DNA of 64,000 nt from Paenibacillus glycanilyticus (GCF_030161375.1 NZ_BSSQ01000003.1:141861-205860), one strand, 5' to 3'; positions 46,933 through 57,794 are shown, numbered from the stretch's first letter. Numbers and translations are program-made. Notes: a model not told the origin generated them from the sequence alone.

Positions 46933-47832
46933 TTATAGCTTGTACTCCGGCGTATAAAATTCCGTGAGAAAACGGTAAAACAACTGCTCCGTCGGAAGCA
47001 GCTTCCGCCCTGTCGGACAGATGATGCCGATGCTGCGGGTTACCTCGGGATCGGCTAAAGGAATTTTTACCGTGGACTGCGGAATGTTCTGGGCTAGCGT
47101 AACCTCGGGCATAAGCGCGATTCCAAGTCCCGCGGATACTAACCCTTTAAGCGCATCAATGTCATCCCCTTCGAAGGCGATATGCGGCGTAAAGCCGAGT
47201 TCGCTGCAAGCTTGCAAGACGATCTTCCGGAAGATCGTCCCTTCAGGCAAAGTAACAAACGATTCGTCTTTCATCTCCGACAGCTGAATGCTCTCCCGGC
47301 CCGCCAGCGGATGATGAATGGGTAACAGCGCCACGATCCGCTCCGTAAATAGCAGCTTTTGTTTAATATGCGGATCTTCATTTGGCAGCGGAGCGATCAT
47401 CGCCAAATTAAATTCGCCTTGAATGACGCCATCGATTAAGTCGTTATATAACGCTTGCCTCATTTGGAACTTTGCTTCCGGATACCGTTTGCGAAAGGCA
47501 TAGATCGCTTTCGGCAACACATGGGCAGCCAAGCTGATCGGGAATGCGATGCGGACGACGCCTTTTTCCGGATCCAGATACTCCTTTATTTCCCGTTCCG
47601 TTTCGCTCATCATGTTCAACATCTGCTCTACGCGCTGGAGTAGAATCTTTCCGATTGGCGTCAGCTTCACTCTTCGGCCATTGCGGATAAACAAATCCAC
47701 CCCTAATTCGCTTTCCAATTGGGCCAGCTGTCTGCTGACAGAGGATTGCGCGACATGGAGGACATTGGCGGCTTCGGTCACATGTTCCCGCCTAGCAACT
47801 TCCATAAAATATCGCATTTGTCTGATTTCCAT
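46933..47832 (-). CDS. LysR-family regulator, GltC-like
   Basis: A 299-residue LysR-type regulator. Winged helix at 1-60 (ARREHVTEAANVLHVAQSSVSRQLAQLE) and a two-lobed effector domain (about 90-295). The sequence is close in style to GltC, which controls glutamate synthesis in Bacillus. It diverges from gdhA with 149 bp between the starts, so it probably controls the glutamate dehydrogenase gene in response to 2-oxoglutarate or glutamate. The ATG at 47832 follows GAGGGAACAAGC. Confidence 0.85.
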   Translation of the reverse strand: MEIRQMRYFMEVARREHVTEAANVLHVAQSSVSRQLAQLESELGVDLFIRNGRRVKLTPIGKILLQRVEQMLNMMSETEREIKEYLDPEKGVVRIAFPISLAAHVLPKAIYAFRKRYPEAKFQMRQALYNDLIDGVIQGEFNLAMIAPLPNEDPHIKQKLLFTERIVALLPIHHPLAGRESIQLSEMKDESFVTLPEGTIFRKIVLQACSELGFTPHIAFEGDDIDALKGLVSAGLGIALMPEVTLAQNIPQSTVKIPLADPEVTRSIGIICPTGRKLLPTEQLFYRFLTEFYTPEYKL

Positions 47833-47900
47833 GCTTGTTCCCTCATCCTTTATGCGCAAAACGCATTAAGTTTATCCTATCTGAATATTGTTGCGATTAA

Positions 47901-49361
<1,461 letters not shown>

Positions 49362-49398
49362 GCACACTGGTGCTATAACGAAACAGTATAATAACGAT

Positions 49399-49435
49399 AC
49401 CCCACTGCTCCGTTCATCTCGCGGAGCAGTGGGGT
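49399..49435. terminator. Bidirectional terminator
   Basis: ACCCCACTGCTCCG pairs perfectly with CGGAGCAGTGGGGT, then T's. It separates gdhA from the convergent sulfatase gene. Confidence 0.9.
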
Positions 49436-49439
49436 TTTT

Positions 49440-50966
49440 CTAATTCACGTCGTATTTTTCGCGCATCGACTGCATGGACAGGTTCACCGTGTTATTTAAC
49501 GGCAGACGGTCTTCCTTCTCCATGGACCATAACAACAGCTTGCGTTCCAGCTCGATACGAACAGCAGCTTGGGCCGGGTCATCAAACCGATTGTGCAGCT
49601 CATGGGGGTCCGCCTTCAAATCATACAGTTCTCCTTCGCCATTGGCATACACGCAAAGCTTCCAATCGTTTGTGCGAATCGCTTTCCCTTTCCCAATCCA
49701 GGCATCCGAATAAGCACACCATACAAAATACCGCTCGTCAAAAGGATGCTCGGGGCGCAATGTGATATCGGACACTTTTACCGGATCTCCGTGTTCCCCG
49801 CTCTCCATAACGACATATTCGCGCGGGATATAAGAGGCGTCTCCTCTTAGGAAAGGCACATGGCTTTTTCCTTGGCAGCCGGGTGGAACGGGTATTTCCG
49901 CAAGCTCCAGCAACGTAGGCATAATATCAATGAGCTCCAGCAGGTTGGAAGTTCGTTTGCTGCCCTCATAACCCGGAACCGACATCACAAACGGGACATG
50001 AGTGAAAGAATCATAGAAGAAATTATGCTTCTGAATAATGCCGTGAGCCCCCATGGAGTCGCCATGATCGGAGGTAAAGATGATCACGGTATTGTCCCAA
50101 AGACCCAACTCTTCCATGCGGGCAAAAATTTTGGCCAAGGTATCGTCAATGAACCGAATCATTCCATAATGAATAGCGCGTACCTGCCTAATTAACGCCT
50201 CGTCCGCTTTATCCATCGCATCCATCAGATGCGCAACCTTCACTCGCTCAGGCTTGCCTTCCAAAGTATCCACCGGTGGCATCGGAACGTCTTCCGGCCG
50301 AATCAAGCTTGCATATGGCTCCGGTACTTGATACGGCGTATGCGGATCCGGGAAAGACAACCAGGTGAAAAACGGCTTCTCAACGTTTCGGACATGATCT
50401 AAATAATCGAGCATCGTCTCGCCAAGCAAATACGTGCCGCATTTCTCGATTGGCGCGGGATTGGTACCGTGACCAAGCGGGCTGCTCCAGCAATGCTCCA
50501 CGGCCCAAGCATGCGCGGCTTGTGCCCCGGGATCATCCCGGAATCCATCGACCATATGACCATGGTCAGCTAGACGCACATAATCGAACGCTTCCCTCAG
50601 CAAAGCAGGATTGTCCGGTACTCCTCCCGGATAAATAGAGGGCTGCTTATCCATAAAGGCATGATTTTTCCCGATAATTGCCGTTTGATAACCATGGTTT
50701 TTTAAAACTTGAGGCAAGGTTACTTCGGCTGGATTAATGAGCATATGATTGGCATGCAAATTAAGCGTTGAACAATAACGGCCCGTGAACATGGAAGACC
50801 GCGAAGGCGCGCATGCCGGATAATTGCAGAAAGCTTGTTCAAACACAACCCCCCGCTCTGCCAAAGCTTCAAGTGCCGGCGTTGCCAAAGCCGTATTCCC
50901 GTATAGACTTAAAGTTTCCGCTGTTTGCTGGTCCGTCTGGATCAATAAGATATTAGGTTTATTCAT
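49440..50966 (-). CDS. Type I sulfatase family enzyme
   Basis: A 508-residue alkaline-phosphatase-superfamily hydrolase. The formylglycine motif is CAPSR with Cys 52, the form matured by formylglycine-generating enzyme. Metal ligands are expected in ILLIQTDQQ (Asp 12), FTSDHGDSMGAHG and the IIGKNH segment. No signal peptide, so it is cytoplasmic. It may remove sulfate from sugars or act as a phosphonate or phosphodiester hydrolase; sequence alone does not decide. GGAGG precedes the ATG. A maturase gene is not in the window. Confidence 0.85.
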   Translation of the reverse strand: MNKPNILLIQTDQQTAETLSLYGNTALATPALEALAERGVVFEQAFCNYPACAPSRSSMFTGRYCSTLNLHANHMLINPAEVTLPQVLKNHGYQTAIIGKNHAFMDKQPSIYPGGVPDNPALLREAFDYVRLADHGHMVDGFRDDPGAQAAHAWAVEHCWSSPLGHGTNPAPIEKCGTYLLGETMLDYLDHVRNVEKPFFTWLSFPDPHTPYQVPEPYASLIRPEDVPMPPVDTLEGKPERVKVAHLMDAMDKADEALIRQVRAIHYGMIRFIDDTLAKIFARMEELGLWDNTVIIFTSDHGDSMGAHGIIQKHNFFYDSFTHVPFVMSVPGYEGSKRTSNLLELIDIMPTLLELAEIPVPPGCQGKSHVPFLRGDASYIPREYVVMESGEHGDPVKVSDITLRPEHPFDERYFVWCAYSDAWIGKGKAIRTNDWKLCVYANGEGELYDLKADPHELHNRFDDPAQAAVRIELERKLLLWSMEKEDRLPLNNTVNLSMQSMREKYDVN

Positions 50967-51138
50967 GCTTTGCCTCTATCCTCCATTTATTTCCAAATTA
51001 ATTGCTTCTATTATTGAATACTACTGTCGCGTCAACTTCTTGTAAATGTAACAAATTAAGAAGTTCTTCATAATTTACATGGTGGGTTATTAAGATTTTC
51101 CAATTATAATGAGTGAGTATGTGAAGGGGGTGAGAGAT

Positions 51139-51831
51139 ATGGAGCAGCGTGTTGTGCTGGTAGTTGATGACGATAAGGAAATACGCGATGCGATCGAAAT
51201 TTATTTGAAGCAGGAAGGCATTGCCGTCTTGAAGGCGCAAGACGGTCTGGAAGCGCTCGGGATGCTGGAGTCGAACCAAGTGCATCTCATTATTTTGGAT
51301 GTAATGATGCCAAAGCTTGACGGTATAACGGCCACCTTCAAAATCCGCGAGCATCGTAATCTCCCTATCCTGATGTTAAGTGCCAAAAGCGAAGACAGCG
51401 ATAAGATTCTTGGCCTTCATGTTGGGGCAGATGATTATATGACGAAACCCTTTAATCCGATGGAGCTAGTAGCGCGCGTGAAATCCCAGCTTAGAAGATA
51501 TGTAACTTTTGGATCCTATGAAGGGGCCAAAAAGACCGTCAATCTGCGGGGGCTTACGCTAGATCAGGAAGCCAAGGAAGTAACGGTGCATGGCGAAGCG
51601 GTAAAGCTGACGCCGATCGAATTCAAAATCGTGGAACTGCTAATGACCAATGCGGGACGAGTCCTCTCGATTCAGGAGATTTATGAACGCGTCTGGAAGG
51701 AACCGGGCTACAATGCCGAAAATACGGTAGCGGTACATATTCGCAAGATCCGCGAAAAGATCGAGATTGAACCGAAAAACCCAAGATATTTGAAAGTGGT
51801 GTGGGGTATTGGATACAAAATGGAGAAGTAG
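51139..51831 (+). CDS. OmpR-family response regulator
   Basis: A 230-residue response regulator with receiver acidic cluster DDD (10-12), phospho-acceptor Asp 54 and Lys in DDYMTKPF near 102, and a winged-helix C-terminus (ENTVAVHIRKIREKIE, VVWGIGYKME). It is of the VanR/YycF-like style often paired with envelope-sensing kinases. The ATG at 51139 follows GGGGGTGAGAGAT. The kinase gene overlaps its 3' end. Confidence 0.88.
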   Translation: MEQRVVLVVDDDKEIRDAIEIYLKQEGIAVLKAQDGLEALGMLESNQVHLIILDVMMPKLDGITATFKIREHRNLPILMLSAKSEDSDKILGLHVGADDYMTKPFNPMELVARVKSQLRRYVTFGSYEGAKKTVNLRGLTLDQEAKEVTVHGEAVKLTPIEFKIVELLMTNAGRVLSIQEIYERVWKEPGYNAENTVAVHIRKIREKIEIEPKNPRYLKVVWGIGYKMEK

Positions 51832-54022
51832 AATCCGGTTATTTATCTATTCGTTACTCATTATTATTGGCTTAAGCGGACCTCTGACATTATTGAATTC
51901 GGGCGATCGTTATCTGCAGCGCGATTATTACCATACGGAGCAGTTTCGTTATCAACTGGAGCAATTCACCGCTTATTTGAATTTGTTTGAGCTCAACTCG
52001 CCCTCCAAGAAGGAAGCATTGTCTTCTATTAAGGTGGACAAGAGCGAAATCGTAGAATACCGTAATGAGCTAGGTTCTCTCACAGGGCAGGTCAATAATA
52101 TTCGCAGCGAATACGCGGCTCAAATTCAAGATGCCTTGAATGCAAACAGCAACTCTGTAGCCACTTTTTACAAGACGGAGAGAGATCAGAAAATTAAAGA
52201 GATGACAACTCTCTATCAAGATGACGATCAAGTAACCGCTCTAATTATGGACAAGAAAGAGGAACGATTAGACACCTATTTCAGACTAAGAGAAGCCTAT
52301 CGCACCAAATATAATGATTACCTCACGCAATTCGACTATTATTTCGTGAACCCGTCTAAGGATGTTATTCATACCAATTTGAGCGTTAGGAATGAACAGA
52401 ATGCACACAATGAATTAATTAGCGGTCATGCCTTTACAACAGATTATACGGTAGACACCGTCAATTCCCTACACAAACAGATTGGAGCACACGAATTGGT
52501 GGATGCTACGCTGGAGCCCTATCAGGGCTGGGTGGCGGTGCCGGCGTACGGTGTGCAGCAGAAGGCAGCCAAACAGTACAAGTTAGAGCGATCGAGTTTG
52601 TTCGCTTATGTCCTGGTCTGTACGATTCTGCTTGTTGTATGCATAGCGCGGTTCAAGAGAGTCATGTCTAGACAGACGAATGTCTATTATAAGTTGCCAA
52701 TCGATGCGAGAGTTGTATTGATGCTGGGAGCCTTTATGCTAACTGGTGCTATTCTCTTGCATTCAGCTGGCTATTATTCTTCTCTATTTGAATTACCTTT
52801 GCTGTATGTCGGGAAATTGCTTGTTTCTATTATTGCAGCAGCATTGGGCATGGCCTTCACCCTTCACCAAGGGAAACTTCTTGCCAGTGAGCTTCAGAGC
52901 GAGAGCGGTATACGAACCGCTTTGTCTCGTTCCATGCTGAAGCGAAGCGGCTCGCGAGTGAAAGCTATAATCGAACAAATGACTAAACTCATGAAAAGCT
53001 CTTTCCTATATAAAAGCACGGCGATGCAGCTGTTCTTTTTCTCTGTCCTTTTTATCGGACTGGGTTATATTGGCGGATGGATGATTACGTACATCGAGAT
53101 TTATGATGACTACTTCTATTTGTTGTTTGTGGGCATTGCGGCTGTTATTGGCATTGTCGTATTTCTTCTCTTTCTCCGGAAGCTCGGTTTCCTGAGTCGG
53201 ATCGCCATAGCCGCGGATGAGCTGGCTGCCGGACGGACGCCGGACATGCTCCCCCGTAAAGGCAGCGGTGTAGTCGCTTCCTTGGCGATTAATATCAACG
53301 CCTTAAGGCAAGGCGTCAGCGTTATGCAGAATGAGCAGGCAAAAAGCGAAAGGCTGAAGACGGAGCTCATTACGAATGTAAGCCATGATCTGCGGACTCC
53401 CCTTACCTCCATTATTACTTACGCCGGATTACTGAAGTCAGGCGATGCGTCGAGGGAGGAACAAGCCGCTTACGCGGAGATTATCGATCAGAAATCCAAA
53501 CGGTTAAAAACGATGATTGACGATTTGTTCGAAGTGTCTACCATGGCAAGCGGTAATGCAAAATTGCAGCTAGAGGAAACCGATGTTGTCCAGCTTATGC
53601 AGCAGGCGCTCGCCGAATATAAAGAAGTGATGGATAACTCGAATATTCAGTTCCGCATTTCAATTCCGGAGGAGCCCGTCTATGTCGTTGCAGATGGCCA
53701 GAAGTTATGGCGCGTATTCGATAACCTGATCGGGAACATGATGAAATACGCGATGGAACATACGAGGGCTTATATCACGATACAAGCATCTGCGCAGCAA
53801 GAAGTTGCGATAACGTTCAAAAACGTATCGAAGTATGAGATTAACGATCATGCCGAGGAGTTGTTCGAGCGGTTCAAGCGCGGTGATACGTCGCGGCATA
53901 CGGACGGTTCAGGACTTGGACTAGCGATCGCGAAGTCGATTATCGACCTTCATAAAGGCCGTCTGACGCTGGAGACCGATGGAGATTTATTTAAGGCTAC
54001 CGTGATTTTGGCGCAGCAATGA
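51809..54022 (+). CDS. Multi-helix sensor histidine kinase
   Basis: A 737-residue kinase. First membrane helix at about 8-28, an extracellular region of about 220 residues rich in Asp/Tyr/Asn, then a block of membrane helices (about 262-475), a HAMP-like segment, HisKA with NVSHDLRTP near 525, and an ATPase domain with DGSGLGLAI near the end. The start is a TTG at 51809, inside the response-regulator gene, 23 bp before its stop, so translation is coupled. The signal is unknown; the large membrane block suggests an envelope or small hydrophobic stimulus. Confidence 0.85.
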   Translation: MDTKWRSRIRLFIYSLLIIIGLSGPLTLLNSGDRYLQRDYYHTEQFRYQLEQFTAYLNLFELNSPSKKEALSSIKVDKSEIVEYRNELGSLTGQVNNIRSEYAAQIQDALNANSNSVATFYKTERDQKIKEMTTLYQDDDQVTALIMDKKEERLDTYFRLREAYRTKYNDYLTQFDYYFVNPSKDVIHTNLSVRNEQNAHNELISGHAFTTDYTVDTVNSLHKQIGAHELVDATLEPYQGWVAVPAYGVQQKAAKQYKLERSSLFAYVLVCTILLVVCIARFKRVMSRQTNVYYKLPIDARVVLMLGAFMLTGAILLHSAGYYSSLFELPLLYVGKLLVSIIAAALGMAFTLHQGKLLASELQSESGIRTALSRSMLKRSGSRVKAIIEQMTKLMKSSFLYKSTAMQLFFFSVLFIGLGYIGGWMITYIEIYDDYFYLLFVGIAAVIGIVVFLLFLRKLGFLSRIAIAADELAAGRTPDMLPRKGSGVVASLAININALRQGVSVMQNEQAKSERLKTELITNVSHDLRTPLTSIITYAGLLKSGDASREEQAAYAEIIDQKSKRLKTMIDDLFEVSTMASGNAKLQLEETDVVQLMQQALAEYKEVMDNSNIQFRISIPEEPVYVVADGQKLWRVFDNLIGNMMKYAMEHTRAYITIQASAQQEVAITFKNVSKYEINDHAEELFERFKRGDTSRHTDGSGLGLAIAKSIIDLHKGRLTLETDGDLFKATVILAQQ

Positions 54023-54223
54023 CATTCGGATGCTGGTACGCCGAACTTTCTCCTTGCGCGTCTCGTCTGAGTCCGTAAAAAAACAAGCATCAACGGCGAT
54101 GCTAAGCAATGCCTCTTTCGCCGCTTCGGACGCAGAAGGTTCATGCTGTATAAGATAATGGCAAATCTGATAACACAAAGACTCGTACCTCCGCAAAATA
54201 GCAAACTTTACTTGCCGCTCCAT
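53987..54223 (-). CDS. Small helical protein overlapping the kinase 3' end
   Basis: A 78-residue basic, mostly helical protein (RQVKFAILRRYESLCYQICHYLIQ..). GGAGAACGTTTCATT precedes the ATG. Its last 12 codons are antisense to the kinase gene. The composition is protein-like and I think similar short proteins occur beside other Paenibacillus genes, but I cannot name the family. It has some resemblance to the N-terminal helices of sigma-70 region 2. No function is assigned. Confidence 0.45.
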   Translation of the reverse strand: MERQVKFAILRRYESLCYQICHYLIQHEPSASEAAKEALLSIAVDACFFTDSDETRKEKVRRTSIRMSLLRQNHGSLK

Positions 54224-54334
54224 AATGAAACGTTCTCCCTTCTCCTTCAGCGCATCTATATATAAGGATAAGGAAATTTTTTTAATAAATAAGGGGGAAA
54301 ATTCTTAAGTTTTTCTTAAAGTCCCGTTTAAGTT

Positions 54335-54430
54335 TTGAACAAGTAGTTACCCATAAAGACAATGCAGCAGCCGGCATTAGTAACCGGTTGCTGCACTGTC
54401 TCATTTAACGTACTCCGTTAACGTAACGAG
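54335..54430 (-). repeat. Cassette-type composite repeat 1
   Basis: A degenerate B box, hairpin GCAGCAGCCGG/CCGGTTGCTGC at 54364-54394, and an A box with TTAACG/CGTTAA halves at 54402-54430. It lies directly after the HAD gene stop and marks the left end of the repeat array. Confidence 0.55.
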
Positions 54431-54434
54431 CCGT

Positions 54435-55118
54435 TTACGCTCTTAATAACGTCAATAATTCTGATGGCTTTGATAGCTTGGGGAAATCCGTAATTTTTTC
54501 ACTTTTAAAAGGCGGAATAAACCAAGTAGCATGGTAAGGCACCATTCCAACTTTTGCGGCGCCCTGTAGTTCATTCGATCCACCGTCACCAACAAATAAT
54601 GACTCTGACGGTGATACATCCATTCTTTTGCAAGCGAGATGATAAATTTCAGAACTAGGTTTTGCCATTTTCACAGCATAAGAAAAAATAACATCATCGA
54701 AATATTTTGCTAATAAGCAAGACTCCCAAACGGATACTTCCTCTGGAGTACAGTTGCTAATTAGACAGATTTTCACTCCCAGTGCTTTTATTTGCTCCAA
54801 CATATCTAAAATTCCAACGTCTATTCTGCTAAAAGGTATAGATTTGGACTTAACTCTTTCTGTATGTATTGTATTAATAGTTTCATTTGATACTTCATGA
54901 CCGAGGCAAGTAAAAATTTCCTTTAACACCGAAGGAAAATCGGAGTAAGTACCGTCCATTCTTTTCTCTTGCCTCTCACTCCACTCTTTATCAAATACTT
55001 TCGATTCAATGCCAAGCTGTTCTACGAAGTGAGTAGATCTTTGTGCCTTTCTTTTACCGTTCTCAAATTCCGAGATTAGTGTCTCAAACAAATCAAAAAA
55101 GACAGCTTTTACAGCCAA
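54435..55118 (-). CDS. HAD-superfamily hydrolase
   Basis: A 227-residue haloacid-dehalogenase-like phosphatase. The nucleophile motif is FFDLFETL (DxFxT, near residue 9), motif II is ISNC, motif III the Lys in MAKPSSEIY, and motif IV GDGGSNE. A helical cap lies between residues 20 and 90. It probably dephosphorylates a small metabolite. AGGAGG is spaced correctly for a TTG at 55118; a GTG at 55124 touches it and is less likely. It is the first gene of the cassette-like array and AT-richer than the backbone. Confidence 0.8.
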   Translation of the reverse strand: MAVKAVFFDLFETLISEFENGKRKAQRSTHFVEQLGIESKVFDKEWSERQEKRMDGTYSDFPSVLKEIFTCLGHEVSNETINTIHTERVKSKSIPFSRIDVGILDMLEQIKALGVKICLISNCTPEEVSVWESCLLAKYFDDVIFSYAVKMAKPSSEIYHLACKRMDVSPSESLFVGDGGSNELQGAAKVGMVPYHATWFIPPFKSEKITDFPKLSKPSELLTLLRA

Positions 55119-55219
55119 TTTCACCCCTCCTAAATACTCATTACATATTCTGAATAACTATTTTGTTTCCTTTAATTCCCTACATCTTTTTATGCTTTTA
55201 TCACTGGTAGGCATTGTCA

Positions 55220-55309
55220 TTATCCTGCCTGCCTTAATAAAACGAGCAGACTGCTTAAGTCTGCTCAACATTGAAGGTTTATTAAACAAACGTTTGCCGA
55301 CAGCGGAAC
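55220..55309 (-). repeat. Cassette-type composite repeat 2
   Basis: A B box TTATCCTGCCTGCCTTAATAA at 55220-55240, a perfect nine-base hairpin GAGCAGACT/AGTCTGCTC at 55244-55266, then a diverged and apparently reversed A box at 55279-55309. A T-run follows the hairpin on the minus strand. Confidence 0.65.
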
Positions 55310-55321
55310 GGCCAACACAAG

Positions 55322-55774
55322 TCAGCAGTTAAGCTTCTCTTTAATCTGATTCAAATGGTCATTGTCGTGATGCAAAAATACATCTACATATCGCTCGCAT
55401 GAATAGGTGTTGGATTCATGTCCAATGTTGAACCGAATATCATTGTTTAATTTTCTTAATTCTTCTACTAACTGTTTTCTAGTTTTGGCGAATTCATCGA
55501 TGATATCGTTTACGCTATCATACCTATTAATATATGATATGCCTTCTTCATTATGTAAATCATGATTTGGAAAAGGAGGCAATGTGGCTTCATGAATCAT
55601 CAAAGGTACCATCTTTTCCAAACTAAATTTATCCCAATAAAACAGATGACCAACTATTTCTCTAATCGACCATTTGCCTGTTGCAATTGGGTCGGTAAGG
55701 ACATCCTCTGGGTATTTCTTGAGTGCTAAAAATTCTTCAATCATTTCTTCAAATTGATTCCGTTTTTCACTCAT
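55322..55774 (-). CDS. DinB-like four-helix protein
   Basis: A 150-residue DinB/YfiT-fold protein, a four-helix bundle with a three-His metal site. WSIREIVGHLFYWDKF gives the first His and HHDNDHLNQI the pair near the C-terminus. Relatives act as thiol-dependent (often bacillithiol) transferases or stress proteins; the role here is unknown. GGAGGTTATTT precedes the ATG. A second, dissimilar DinB-fold gene lies in the same array at 59190. Confidence 0.8.
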   Translation of the reverse strand: MSEKRNQFEEMIEEFLALKKYPEDVLTDPIATGKWSIREIVGHLFYWDKFSLEKMVPLMIHEATLPPFPNHDLHNEEGISYINRYDSVNDIIDEFAKTRKQLVEELRKLNNDIRFNIGHESNTYSCERYVDVFLHHDNDHLNQIKEKLNC

Positions 55775-55850
55775 TTTTTAAATAACCTCCAAACCGAAAT
55801 GAAAACATTTGTTCGCAATTACTATGCCATAAATTATTACAGTAATCAAG

Positions 55851-55941
55851 TATTCTGCCCTTGAGTTGAGAAAACGGTAGCTCATCATTTGTGAGCTACC
55901 GTTTCGTTTTTTATTAAGCTAAAGTTCCCAATTAGCTTAAG
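55851..55941 (-). repeat. Cassette-type composite repeat 3
   Basis: A B box at 55851-55870, a perfect 13-base hairpin AAACGGTAGCTCA at 55872-55904, and an A box at 55911-55941. The A box contains the stop codon of the zinc-ribbon gene. It could terminate transcription on both strands. Confidence 0.75.
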
Positions 55942-56137
55942 ATTTTTTACGCTTCATTTTTATAACAGCTTGTGCTTTGCAATGAGAACAGGCTATATAC
56001 CTCTCAAAATCAACTGTATTAAGAGGGGAGTCAACATCAAGAATTTCAAGAACATAGCATCCACAATCCGGACATGTAATTGATAAGGCTGGATTGTCTG
56101 CTAGTTGATTTACTACATCTATCCATTCCTGCTTCAT
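55937..56137 (-). CDS. Small zinc-ribbon protein
   Basis: A 66-residue protein with paired cysteine knuckles CPDCGC and CSHCKA about 28 residues apart, fit to bind one zinc, and a basic tail KMKRKKS. AGGAGGATTATG before the ATG at 56137 (or 56140) is strong. Its TAA stop lies inside the A box of repeat 3. Function unknown. Confidence 0.65.
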   Translation of the reverse strand: MKQEWIDVVNQLADNPALSITCPDCGCYVLEILDVDSPLNTVDFERYIACSHCKAQAVIKMKRKKS

Positions 56138-56163
56138 CATAATCCTCCTGAGTTGTGATCTCT

Positions 56164-56192
56164 TCAACTAAAGTTCCCAGTTAGCTTAATAA
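56164..56192 (-). repeat. Cassette-type A box only (repeat 4)
   Basis: An A box with ACTAA/TTAGC halves directly behind the next gene's stop. No hairpin or B box: the zinc-ribbon gene starts 27 bp on. The two neighbours may form one unit. Confidence 0.65.
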
Positions 56193-56198
56193 GGCATC

Positions 56199-56726
56199 CT
56201 AGATTCCATTAGGACAAATGGTCATATCAATAACCTTTTGCTCATCATCAAACTTAAAGAATACCCAAGGTTTGTAGGCATCATTACTTGGATGCCCTTC
56301 ATAACCATCAATGAACCCAATTTCGTTTGCTTTCATATCCCTTACTTTTCCTTGATGCCAATATGCTCTTTTCACTTCTTTATAAGTGCTACCGATACCG
56401 ATTCTTTTCTTTCCGAATCGGTATGATGGTGAGGCTATTTTTATATTGGCTAAATATCCATTGGAATCGAAGGATATTCTATACCCTTGGTAATGAAGAG
56501 TACTCCAATTTTCATTTTTAATTTCAGCCTTTATTACATTTCTGTCGCTATCTTTTATTTCTGCGTACCAATTCAGTCCGCTAATACCAAAATACTTTAG
56601 ATAATCACTCTCATATGGTTTATCAAAAATTTCTACATTGCTAAACGACTTCATAAACGAGTAGTGTAAACCTTGGTTTGCCTGTATCCCAAACACCAGG
56701 GTCAAGAGTAGAAAAATTAACTTCAT
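56199..56726 (-). CDS. Secreted protein of unknown function
   Basis: A 175-residue exported protein with an N-terminal hydrophobic stretch (MKLIFLLLTLVFGIQA, no lipobox Cys). The mature part is beta-rich and aromatic (WYAEIKDSDRNVIKAE, YRISFDSNGYLANIKI) with a later GIGSTYKEVKRAYW segment like those of small surface proteins with 'GxTxxEVxxxYG' motifs. GAGGTGGTTTTT precedes the ATG at 56726. I do not recognise the family. Confidence 0.6.
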   Translation of the reverse strand: MKLIFLLLTLVFGIQANQGLHYSFMKSFSNVEIFDKPYESDYLKYFGISGLNWYAEIKDSDRNVIKAEIKNENWSTLHYQGYRISFDSNGYLANIKIASPSYRFGKKRIGIGSTYKEVKRAYWHQGKVRDMKANEIGFIDGYEGHPSNDAYKPWVFFKFDDEQKVIDMTICPNGI

Positions 56727-56771
56727 AAAAACCACCTCATTGATAATGTTCCCCAATATATTCAATGAAAA

Positions 56772-56837
56772 ACAGCTGCTGACAATCAGTCGGCAGCTGT
56801 CTTGTTGTTTCACTAAAGTTCCCAGATAGCTTAACGA
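56772..56837 (-). repeat. Cassette-type composite repeat 5
   Basis: Hairpin ACAGCTGCTGAC/GTCGGCAGCTGT at 56772-56800 with a five-base loop, followed by T's on the minus strand, and an A box at 56809-56837. A B box is not clear. Confidence 0.65.
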
Positions 56838-56863
56838 TAGCCGTCCACTGACTGCTGTTTGCT

Positions 56864-57241
56864 CTATTTAGTGAGATCTCTTATGGCAGTATGTATTCGA
56901 GTTGCTGTATCAATCGATCTATGATCCTGAACAATCACCTCTTCAAAAGTATTCTCAAATACCTCTCTGAGTTGTCTTTCAAGTTTTATTACATCTAAGT
57001 CGTCCATATGTTTGGTAATATAAATTGATATTGTTCTAATTTCCGATTCATATTCGTCCTCTGGGCATTCCATTGCTAACAGCAGGACGGGATCCCATAG
57101 ATCGATATATCTTTTTACAATCTCAATAACAGGCTTTGGATCAAAGGAAAGGTGGTTCAGATATTCCTTTTCCTCGCTTACTTCTTTTTGGACAATCTTC
57201 ATTTTTTCATCAAATGAAAGGTCTTTATTGAATTTCGTCAT
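56864..57241 (-). CDS. DUF1871-like small protein
   Basis: A 125-residue acidic helical protein. The middle block IVKRYIDLWDPVLLLAMECPEDEYESEIRTI (about 43-73) has the WDP...CPxDEYxxE pattern I associate with the DUF1871 family of Firmicutes, function unknown. GGAGGACAT precedes the ATG. It is flanked by repeats 5 and 6 as a single-gene unit. Confidence 0.65.
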   Translation of the reverse strand: MTKFNKDLSFDEKMKIVQKEVSEEKEYLNHLSFDPKPVIEIVKRYIDLWDPVLLLAMECPEDEYESEIRTISIYITKHMDDLDVIKLERQLREVFENTFEEVIVQDHRSIDTATRIHTAIRDLTK

Positions 57242-57315
57242 ATGTCCTCCAACTCCGTTTTATAAACCTCCAAATTTCCCAAGTATATCCTATACGTAAT
57301 TACAATGGATTTGTT

Positions 57316-57415
57316 GCGTTAACCTCCCGTTAAAGTAACAAAGCTGCCGATCCTGTACCGGCAGCTTTGTCAGTTTGGTCATTCAACTATCGTTCCTCGT
57401 TTGTTTAACGTATTA
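57316..57415 (-). repeat. Cassette-type composite repeat 6
   Basis: A B box GTTAACCTCCCGTTAA at 57318-57333, a perfect 12-base hairpin ACAAAGCTGCCG at 57338-57370, and an A box at 57383-57415 ending five bases before a gene stop. Confidence 0.75.
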
Positions 57416-57419
57416 CATT

Positions 57420-57794
57420 CTATTCAGATTGAATCTCGGTAAGTGTTTTTATTTGGGATGGCACTAATTCTAAGTCAGTTTGCTGATTTATATAATCTAA
57501 TAAAATATATTTAATATCACCTATAGCCTTACATCTCGTATAGTCTCTTTCATTACCTGTCCAACGACCACATAATGGACAATTTACACCTTGCGGCTGC
57601 CCGTGTCCGTAACTAAGTGGTCGGATTAACTTCTGCTCAACTTCGTCATACTTAAATTCGATAATTACTTCTTGTGGGACGACTCCATCTTCCTTTTGAA
57701 AAATTAAGGTGTAGAATAATACAGGATAATTATTAGTAAACGCTTTGTAAGCATGTTTAAGTATCATTCTCGATAAAAGAGTATCAGTATTCAT
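57420..57794 (-). CDS. Hypothetical protein with a Cys pair
   Basis: A 124-residue protein with an N-terminal helical part, a beta-rich middle, and CPLCGRW followed by a single Cys in YTRCKAIG, possibly a partial zinc site. The C-terminus is helical. GGGGGATTAAT precedes the ATG at 57794. Family not recognised. Confidence 0.55.
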   Translation of the reverse strand: MNTDTLLSRMILKHAYKAFTNNYPVLFYTLIFQKEDGVVPQEVIIEFKYDEVEQKLIRPLSYGHGQPQGVNCPLCGRWTGNERDYTRCKAIGDIKYILLDYINQQTDLELVPSQIKTLTEIQSE

